Below are positions 5,430 through 10,314 of a stretch of 10,314 bases of DNA, piece by piece; position 1 is the first letter of the stretch; each line of letters begins with the position of its first letter. The position numbers and the translations under genes were made by a program. This DNA is from Methanomassiliicoccus sp. UBA6 (GTDB taxonomy: Archaea > Thermoplasmatota > Thermoplasmata > Methanomassiliicoccales > Methanomassiliicoccaceae): assembly GCA_002508545.1 (NCBI GenBank), contig DAVH01000056.1, positions 36,128-46,441 of the forward strand, in the 5' to 3' direction. The notes beneath the pieces were generated by a model. It was not told the DNA's origin and searched no databases. It saw only the letters and a program-made list of their open reading frames with translations.

Positions 5430-7297
5430 CCGACGCCGCGAGCTGCAAGGAGATGAAGGAAGCGCTCCGGAAGAGCGAGGACAGGTATCGCCTGCTGTTC
5501 AATTCCATCGATGAAGGCTTCTGCATAATCGAGGTCATCCTCGGTCAGGACGACCGGCCGGTGGACTTCCGGTTCCTGGAGATCAACCCAGCCTTCGAAA
5601 GGCTTACCGGCCTGCGCGACGGCGTGGGAAGGCGGATGCGCGAGATGGTGCCGAAGCTCGAGGAGTTCTGGATCGATGCCTATGACCGCGTCGCCCGGAC
5701 CGGGGAACCCTTCCGCTTCGTCTACCATGCGGCGTTGCCGAGGAACGTGTGGTTTGATATCCATGCCTTCAGGCTGGGGGGCGAGGAGAGCAACAGGGTG
5801 GCTGTTGTCCTCAATGACATCACCGAGCGGATTAGAAGGGAGGAGGCACTGAAGGAGAGCGAGGCCAGGTACCGAAGCCTGTTCAACGATAACAGCTCGG
5901 TGATGCTGCTCATCGATCCTTCCACCGGCCAGCTGGTGGACGCGAACCAGGCCGCCATCGATTACTATGGGTATTCCCGCGACAAGCTGACTAGCTTGAA
6001 GATCACCGACATAAACACGCTGCCCTTGGACGAGGTCAAGGCGGAGATGGGGCGCTCTTTGGCGGGCGAAAAGCGGAGCTTCAACTTCCGGCACAGGATG
6101 GCCAGCGGGGAGATCCGTGACGTGGAGGTCTTCTCCGGTCCCATCACGGTCGACGGCAGGCACCTACTGTACTCCATCGTACACGATGTGACCGGCCGCA
6201 TGCAGGTCGAGCGGATGCTCAAGGAGAGCGAGGCCAGGTACCGTGAGCTGTTCCACGCGATGCGGGAGGGGGTCGTCGTCCAGATGCTGATCATGGATGA
6301 CGGCAAGGTCACCGACTGGATCTACGAGGACTACAACTCGGCCTACCTGGAGCTCATCGGCCTTACGCCTGGGACAGACATCCGGGGGAAGAAGGGCTCC
6401 GAGGTGATCGGCCCAGACCTCGTGAAGGAGTACCTGCCGGTGCTCGAAAGGATGCGGAGCCCCAGGGCCGCCTTGCAGCTGCGGTACACCAGCCCCCTCT
6501 CCGGCAGGGAGCTGCTGGCGTCGTCGGTGGCCGAGGGCGACCGGATCGTCGTCGCGTTCACGGACATCACCGACCTGAAGAGGACCGAGGAGGACCTCCG
6601 GCGCTCCAACGAGGAACTGCAGCAGTTCGCGTACGTGGCGTCGCATGACCTGCAAGAGCCGCTGAGGATGGTCACCGCGTACCTCGGACTACTGGAAAAG
6701 AAGTATGGCGGCGAGCTCAATCCTCAGGCCAAGGAGTACATGAGGACCGCGGTCGAGGGCTCTGTCAGGATGAGGGAGCTCATCGATGATCTTCTGCAGT
6801 ACTCGCGCCTTGATTCAAGGCCGGTGGAGCTGAGGAAGGTCGACATGGGCCAGGTGGCCCACAGAGTGATGGAGAACCTCAAGATCACCATCCTCGAGGC
6901 CGGAGGCCACATCGAGATTCAGCCTCTGCCCGTGGTCATGGCCGACGAGCAGCAGATCACGCAGGTCCTCCAGAACCTCATCTCCAACGCCATCAAGTTC
7001 CGTTCCGACGAGCCGCCGAGGGTCGAGGTATCGGCGGTCACCTACGCCAACGACTTCGTATTCTCCGTCCGCGATAACGGGATAGGCATCGATCCTAAGT
7101 ACGCGGACAAGCTGTTCAAGATGTTCTCCCGGCTTCACGCCAGGGACGAGTACCCCGGCACCGGGATCGGACTGGCGATAGCGAAGAAGATCGTGGAGCG
7201 GCACGGCGGCAAGATATGGTTCGAGAGCGAGCCGGGCAAGGGAACAACGTTCTTCTTCACCTTACCGGCGGACAAGGGCGATGGCCGAGGGGAGTGA
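5426..7297 (+). CDS. Soluble PAS-domain sensor histidine kinase
   Basis: A 623-residue cytoplasmic histidine kinase with no membrane segments. Three PAS-like modules lie at about 17-135, 145-262 and 269-387. Each is introduced by a similar helix (KSEDRYRLLF, KESEARYRSLF, KESEARYRELF), and the first two end in DITERI or DVTGRM PAC-like ends, the third in DITDLK. A HisKA dimerisation helix follows with the phospho-acceptor His407 in FAYVASHDLQEPLR (401-414). The HATPase_c domain shows the N box (LQNLISNAIKF, 515-525), G1 (DNGIGID, 550-556), F box (FKMFSRLH, 564-571) and G2 (GTGIGLAIAKK, 578-588), so it should be active. The PAS ligands are unknown, with no obvious haem or flavin signature. No receiver or output gene is adjacent, so the partner lies elsewhere. 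Its start overlaps the stop of the 34-codon leader ORF. GGGG at 5414-5417 is its only own weak Shine-Dalgarno. Confidence 0.93.
   Translation: MTDAASCKEMKEALRKSEDRYRLLFNSIDEGFCIIEVILGQDDRPVDFRFLEINPAFERLTGLRDGVGRRMREMVPKLEEFWIDAYDRVARTGEPFRFVYHAALPRNVWFDIHAFRLGGEESNRVAVVLNDITERIRREEALKESEARYRSLFNDNSSVMLLIDPSTGQLVDANQAAIDYYGYSRDKLTSLKITDINTLPLDEVKAEMGRSLAGEKRSFNFRHRMASGEIRDVEVFSGPITVDGRHLLYSIVHDVTGRMQVERMLKESEARYRELFHAMREGVVVQMLIMDDGKVTDWIYEDYNSAYLELIGLTPGTDIRGKKGSEVIGPDLVKEYLPVLERMRSPRAALQLRYTSPLSGRELLASSVAEGDRIVVAFTDITDLKRTEEDLRRSNEELQQFAYVASHDLQEPLRMVTAYLGLLEKKYGGELNPQAKEYMRTAVEGSVRMRELIDDLLQYSRLDSRPVELRKVDMGQVAHRVMENLKITILEAGGHIEIQPLPVVMADEQQITQVLQNLISNAIKFRSDEPPRVEVSAVTYANDFVFSVRDNGIGIDPKYADKLFKMFSRLHARDEYPGTGIGLAIAKKIVERHGGKIWFESEPGKGTTFFFTLPADKGDGRGE
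5852..6243 (+). repeat. Direct repeat of 23 bases within the PAS linkers
   Basis: The same 23 bases occur at 5852-5874 and 6221-6243, encoding KESEARYR at the entry of the second and third PAS modules. Identity at third codon positions points to a fairly recent internal duplication or gene conversion of the linker, while the PAS cores have diverged. Confidence 0.8.
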
Positions 7298-7400
7298 GCC
7301 TCGCCCCCTTCGTTCCCGGCCCCGATGTCCGAAGGGCATCTTGGAAGGATGCGGATGTGGTCGGCGTCCAGAGGGAGAAAAAGGCCATAGGAAAAGGAAC

Positions 7401-7410
7401 TTTTTTTTAT
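7401..7410 (+). promoter_or_regulatory. T-rich TATA box of the homospermidine synthase gene
   Basis: Eight T followed by AT, preceded by purine-rich GGAAAAGGAAC that resembles a BRE, sits about 50 bases before ATG 7457. The predicted start is near 7432, giving a leader of about 25 bases with a GAGGAT Shine-Dalgarno at 7443-7448. The T8 tract may also end transcripts of the kinase gene, which stops 103 bases earlier. Confidence 0.55.
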
Positions 7411-7456
7411 CAGTACTGGTTACCCAGCCCGTCAATTCCAAAGAGGATTTTATTCG

Positions 7457-8905
7457 ATGATGAAGTTCGACAACAAGGTTCTGATCATTGGATACGGCTC
7501 GGTGGCACGGTGCACCCTCCCGATCCTTCTGAAACACATACAGATCCCATACGGGAACATCACGATCATAGACTTCGAGGACAAGTCATCCTGCCTTACG
7601 GAGTGGACGAGCAAGGGCGTCCGATATCGCCAGCAGAGGATCACGCCCGAGAGCCTCGACGCTGTCCTGTCCGAGCACCTATCGCCCGGAGGGCTCCTCA
7701 TCGACCTTGCCTGGAACATCGACGCGAACGCGATCATCAAATGGTGTCACGACCACGATGTGCTGTACATCAACACCTCGCTGGAGGTCTGGGACTCGGT
7801 CGCCGAGATCGAGTCCAAGGACCCCTTCGAGAAGTCGCTCTACGCCAGGCAGATGCGCCTGAAAGACATGATCGAGGGCTGGAACGGGGGGGCGACCGCG
7901 GTCATCGAGCACGGGGCCAATCCCGGTCTGATATCTCACTTTGTGAAGCAGGCCCTTGTCGACATATCGGAGCGGCTGATCGCGGACGGGAAGGTGAGCA
8001 AGGAGAAAGGAGAGCACCTGAGAGCCCTAGTCCAGGCGAATTCCTTCGCGGAGCTTGCCATGGCCCTCAACGTCAAGGTCATACACTGCTCGGAAAGGGA
8101 CACCCAGATCACCGACAATCCCAAGAGGGTCAACGAGTTCGTTGGGACCTGGAGCATCGAGGGCCTGAGGGAGGAGGGGACCGCACCGGCCGAGCTCGGC
8201 TGGGGAACGCACGAGAAGACCCTGCCTCCGCTGGCGTTCATCCCGACCTACGGCCCGAGGAACCAGATCATGCTCGCCCAGATGGGAATGAACACGTGGG
8301 TCAGGTCCTGGGTCCCGGACTGCGAGATCGTCGGCATGGCCATAAGGCACGGGGAAGCGTTCGGGCTGTCGGAAAAGCTCACCGTGTGGAAGAACGGAGA
8401 ACCGGTCTACAGGCCGACAGTGAACTATGCGTACATGCCCTGCGACGAGACGATAGTCTCCCTGCACGAGCTGAGGTGCCGGAACTACGAGATGCAGCCG
8501 AAGCTCAGGATCCTCAAAGAGAAGGAGATAATCTCGGGAGCGGACATCCTGGGCGCCCTGCTGATGGGGCACGAGTACGGCTCCTGGTGGTGCGGCAGCG
8601 TGCTTTCCATCGAGGAGGCCAGGAAGCTCGCCCCGGAGCAGAACGCGACCACCGTGCAGGTGGCGCTGGGGGTGGTGTCCGCGGTGATGTGGATGATCGA
8701 GCATCCCCGCGAAGGGTTATGCACCCCGGAGGACCTGCCCCACGATTACGTGCTCAACATCTCCAAGCCGTACCTGGGGGAGTTCGTGTCCATCCCGTCG
8801 GACTGGACGCCGCTGAAGAACAGGAAGGTCTACTTCAAGGAGAACCCGGCGAACCACCACGATGCCGACATGTGGCAGTTCAGCAACTTCCTGTTCGTAC
8901 CCTGA
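7457..8905 (+). CDS. hss: Homospermidine synthase, bacterial type (EC 2.5.1.44)
   Basis: An NAD-dependent cytoplasmic enzyme of 482 residues, close to the ~477 of the Blastochloris viridis enzyme. The family makes sym-homospermidine from putrescine, or putrescine plus spermidine, through an NAD-bound oxidation and reduction cycle. The Rossmann motif IIGYGSVAR is at 10-18, EHGANPGLISHFVKQAL at 151-167, the TWS segment with Trp232 at 231-233, PAELGWGTHE at 244-253, RHGEAF at 297-302 and YGSWWCGSVLSIEEAR at 374-389. From memory, the bacterial enzyme uses an equivalent tryptophan (Trp229) to hold the substrate by cation-pi contact. The third glycine of the Rossmann motif is Ala17. The gene has its own promoter and a GAGGAT Shine-Dalgarno. 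ATG 7457 or 7460 are equivalent choices. The SSAT-like acetyltransferase at 1090-1596 may act on the same class of compound. Saccharopine dehydrogenase-like proteins share the fold, but the motifs fit homospermidine synthase. Confidence 0.92.
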   Translation: MMKFDNKVLIIGYGSVARCTLPILLKHIQIPYGNITIIDFEDKSSCLTEWTSKGVRYRQQRITPESLDAVLSEHLSPGGLLIDLAWNIDANAIIKWCHDHDVLYINTSLEVWDSVAEIESKDPFEKSLYARQMRLKDMIEGWNGGATAVIEHGANPGLISHFVKQALVDISERLIADGKVSKEKGEHLRALVQANSFAELAMALNVKVIHCSERDTQITDNPKRVNEFVGTWSIEGLREEGTAPAELGWGTHEKTLPPLAFIPTYGPRNQIMLAQMGMNTWVRSWVPDCEIVGMAIRHGEAFGLSEKLTVWKNGEPVYRPTVNYAYMPCDETIVSLHELRCRNYEMQPKLRILKEKEIISGADILGALLMGHEYGSWWCGSVLSIEEARKLAPEQNATTVQVALGVVSAVMWMIEHPREGLCTPEDLPHDYVLNISKPYLGEFVSIPSDWTPLKNRKVYFKENPANHHDADMWQFSNFLFVP

Positions 8906-8995
8906 ACAGGTCGTGAGCGCGTCGGAAAGGATGCCCCCATCAGCGGCCTCCAGCCGGCGATCGCGCCACGGACACGGTATCGAGACCACCTCCGC

Positions 8996-9313
8996 TCACT
9001 GTTTCCCTACCTTCTCCATGAGCTGGGTGACGAAAGGTTCATCCTTATGAGTGGTAAGAAGGTGCTCCCGGAAGCTCGCCGACATCTCCTCCTCGCTGGA
9101 GCCGCGCACCTCTTCCAGACATATCGGACACTCGAACATTCCGCTGCTCCAGGAGCTAGTACCGGGCCCGCAGCCCTCTTCGCTCAGGTCCATCACCACA
9201 TCGACGTCCATCCTGTGGACGTCGGAAAAGTGCGACCTTAAGGACCTCGAGAGGTCCCCGGAGCTTGATCCCTCTACCCGCTCATCGCACGCTGGACATC
9301 TTACGGCCAACAT
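8996..9313 (-). CDS. Small protein with two C2H2 zinc-finger modules (105 aa)
   Basis: Two modules share the exact pattern C-x2-C-x18-H-x4-H, at Cys6/Cys9/His28/His33 and Cys62/Cys65/His84/His89. Between the ligands they keep the same residues (CPxC, then ExVxGSS and SxSxRxH), so the second is a copy of the first. Each should bind one zinc. The 18-residue gap is longer than the 12 of classical DNA-binding fingers. An acidic linker of about 28 residues (DVDVVMDLSEEG) separates them. DNA, RNA or protein binding are all possible. I do not recognise a named family. ATG 9313 is chosen over a TTG at 9343, which lies in the promoter, and it has GGTGA at 9319-9323 five bases upstream. The gene converges on homospermidine synthase, with 90 bases between the stops. 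Confidence 0.78.
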   Translation of the reverse strand: MLAVRCPACDERVEGSSSGDLSRSLRSHFSDVHRMDVDVVMDLSEEGCGPGTSSWSSGMFECPICLEEVRGSSEEEMSASFREHLLTTHKDEPFVTQLMEKVGKQ

Positions 9314-9336
9314 TTTGTTCACCAGGCCATAGTTCC

Positions 9337-9352
9337 TATACAATCAATTTAT
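9337..9352 (-). promoter_or_regulatory. TATA-like boxes of the zinc-finger protein gene
   Basis: Two AT-rich candidates lie on the minus strand: ATAAATTG at 9345-9352 and TATA within TTGTATAGG at 9337-9340. The first predicts a start near 9323, just including the GGTGA Shine-Dalgarno. The second predicts a leaderless start at ATG 9313. Confidence 0.45.
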
Positions 9353-9464
9353 CCGTTGCACGATGCGCTGACGGCTATGGCCGCATGTTGCGCTGGGCCT
9401 GCGACAGGCCGACCAAGCTCTCGAAGGCCGGGGGCCGAGATCCCTCCTCGGTTCCCCGCCGCGG

Positions 9465-10097
9465 TCACCGCTCCGGGGTGTCGGCGGTTCCCCGCCGGAG
9501 GGTCCGCCGTAGCGCCCAGTAGGCGGCCAGAGGAACGACGACCAGTGCCAGAACAAGGATGTCATATTGGTCGACCAGCTCGACGGCCGACTCCCAGGAC
9601 GGCCCTGCCAGGAGGCCCACCGACGCGAGCGCGAGGCAGAACGGAAGGGACCCCAGGAAGGAGAGCACGGCGAACTTTTTGGCGTTCATCCTAATGATCC
9701 CGGCGGGGAAGGGGATGAGGTCCCTGGCTACAGGCAGCAGCTGGCTTAGGAACACCGCCCAGTCCCCGTACCGGTCGAACCACGCGTCGGCCGAGCTGAT
9801 CTTCCGCTCCCCCAAGCCGAAGTACCTTCCGAAACGGTCGATGAAGGGCCGCCCGCCCCAGCGGCCCAGCGCGTACATCAGCAGCGAACCGCAGGTGCTG
9901 CCGAAGGCACCTACTATGGTGACGAGCACGATGTCGAACCGGCCTTCGTAGCTAAGATGCCCGGCGAAGCCGAGGACGACCGCGCTGGGCACCGGGAGCA
10001 GCGTCGCGTCCAGCGCCATGAGGATGGCCAGGCCGGGGTAGCCGATGGAGGACATGATGCTCGTTATGAGGTCCACTCCCGGCTCGACGAAGCTCAT
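9465..10097 (-). CDS. DedA/VTT-family membrane protein
   Basis: An integral membrane protein of 210 residues, the usual DedA size. Hydrophobic segments lie at about 20-47, 55-78, 112-123 (re-entrant, running into the proline-rich loop), 142-165 and 178-197, followed by a basic tail (RRTLRR). The family flips phospholipids or supports proton-dependent envelope functions. Signatures visible are LPVPSAVVLGFAGHLS (34-49), YALGRWGGRPF (75-85) and LLPVARDLIPFPAG (120-133). At usually conserved places, the glutamate of the PxPSE motif is Ala39 and the first arginine of the RxxPxxR motif is Gln119, while Arg125 is kept. The start ATG lies 19 bases after the stop of the sugar dehydrogenase-like gene, so the two are probably co-transcribed. 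There is no strong Shine-Dalgarno, only GCGGG directly before the ATG. Translational coupling is possible. Confidence 0.88.
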   Translation of the reverse strand: MSFVEPGVDLITSIMSSIGYPGLAILMALDATLLPVPSAVVLGFAGHLSYEGRFDIVLVTIVGAFGSTCGSLLMYALGRWGGRPFIDRFGRYFGLGERKISSADAWFDRYGDWAVFLSQLLPVARDLIPFPAGIIRMNAKKFAVLSFLGSLPFCLALASVGLLAGPSWESAVELVDQYDILVLALVVVPLAAYWALRRTLRRGTADTPER

Positions 10098-10116
10098 CCC
10101 GCTTAGCCCCCGTGGC

Positions 10117-10314
10117 TCACTCCGCTGGCACGATCTTGTACACCCTGCCGGACCGGCCCACCGGGCCCTCGGTGTCCGAGCTCAGCACGTACAGCTCGTT
10201 ATCGCGGTCCTGCCCGAAGGAGAGAAGGTACTCGCCCAGCTTGCCGTCCTTGCGGCCGGCCACCATGAGCTCGTTCATCACCCATCTTCCGCCACCGCTC
10301 TCGGGAGGCGAGGC
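10117..10314 (-). CDS. PQQ-dependent sugar dehydrogenase-like protein, C-terminal part
   Basis: Only the last 65 codons are in the window and the gene continues beyond the right edge. The end reads YLLSFGQD (29-36), ELYVLSSDTEGP (40-51), then GRVYKIVPAE. This is the typical final blade of glucose/sorbosone dehydrogenase-type six-bladed propellers, where an 'SFGED..GELYVL..DT.GP.G..G.VYRI' pattern closes the fold. By family it would oxidise aldose sugars with PQQ and calcium outside the cell, and such proteins are usually exported. The catalytic and PQQ-binding residues lie outside the window, so activity cannot be judged. Many archaeal members are annotated from the fold alone. It is followed by the DedA-family gene after 19 bases. 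Confidence 0.72.
   Translation of the reverse strand, partial: ASPPESGGGRWVMNELMVAGRKDGKLGEYLLSFGQDRDNELYVLSSDTEGPVGRSGRVYKIVPAE

Noticed and set aside
5384..6163. Minus-strand frame of 259 codons opposite the histidine kinase
   Set aside because: It is a mirror frame of the PAS region with His/Leu/Pro/Val-rich composition and no domain.
7216..8916. Plus-strand frame of 566 codons overlapping homospermidine synthase in another phase
   Set aside because: The translation is low-complexity Arg/Gly/Pro/His, and the overlapping frame carries complete homospermidine synthase motifs.
8906..8995. Terminator between the convergent genes
   Set aside because: No T-tract or stable GC-rich hairpin was found in these 90 bases.

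Overview
The window looks archaeal, GC-rich and probably from a Thermoplasmatota/Methanomassiliicoccales-type methanogen or relative. The lineage is a guess from protein style. The archaeal assignment rests on TATA-like boxes about 25-35 bases before several start codons, starts with little or no leader, and scattered GAGG/GGTGA Shine-Dalgarno motifs. No rRNA, tRNA, CRISPR array, complete insertion sequence or replication origin was seen.

Left part (1-2541). The first ~600 bases hold no convincing gene, only an open frame running off the left edge and a TATA-like site beside a 7-bp inverted repeat. Three leftward genes follow: an acidic 123-residue protein of unknown function (603-974), a spermidine/diamine acetyltransferase-like GNAT protein (1090-1596) and a class I SAM-dependent methyltransferase (1735-2541). 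Each seems to have its own promoter.

Centre (2542-7297). A short helical protein of unknown function (2724-2963) points right. It is followed by an orphan hydantoinase/oxoprolinase-like ASKHA ATPase (3137-5107) with a winged-helix-like segment in the middle. A 318-base gap precedes a soluble sensor histidine kinase (5426-7297) with three PAS-like modules. That gap contains a possible 34-residue leader ORF. Its Shine-Dalgarno lies in the arm of a hairpin, and its stop codon overlaps the kinase start as ATGA, which suggests regulated translational coupling.

Right part (7298-10314). A bacterial-type homospermidine synthase (7457-8905) has its own T-rich promoter and converges on a small protein with two near-identical C2H2 zinc-finger modules (8996-9313). 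A DedA/VTT-family membrane protein with substitutions at usually conserved charged positions (9465-10097) lies 19 bases downstream of the 3' end of a PQQ-dependent sugar dehydrogenase-like gene that enters from the right edge.

The genes do not form one pathway. The clearest shared theme is polyamines: an enzyme that makes homospermidine and a GNAT protein of the polyamine acetyltransferase type, about 6 kb apart. The most interesting candidates for new biology are the kinase leader, the winged-helix-bearing HyuA-like protein and the twin zinc-finger protein.
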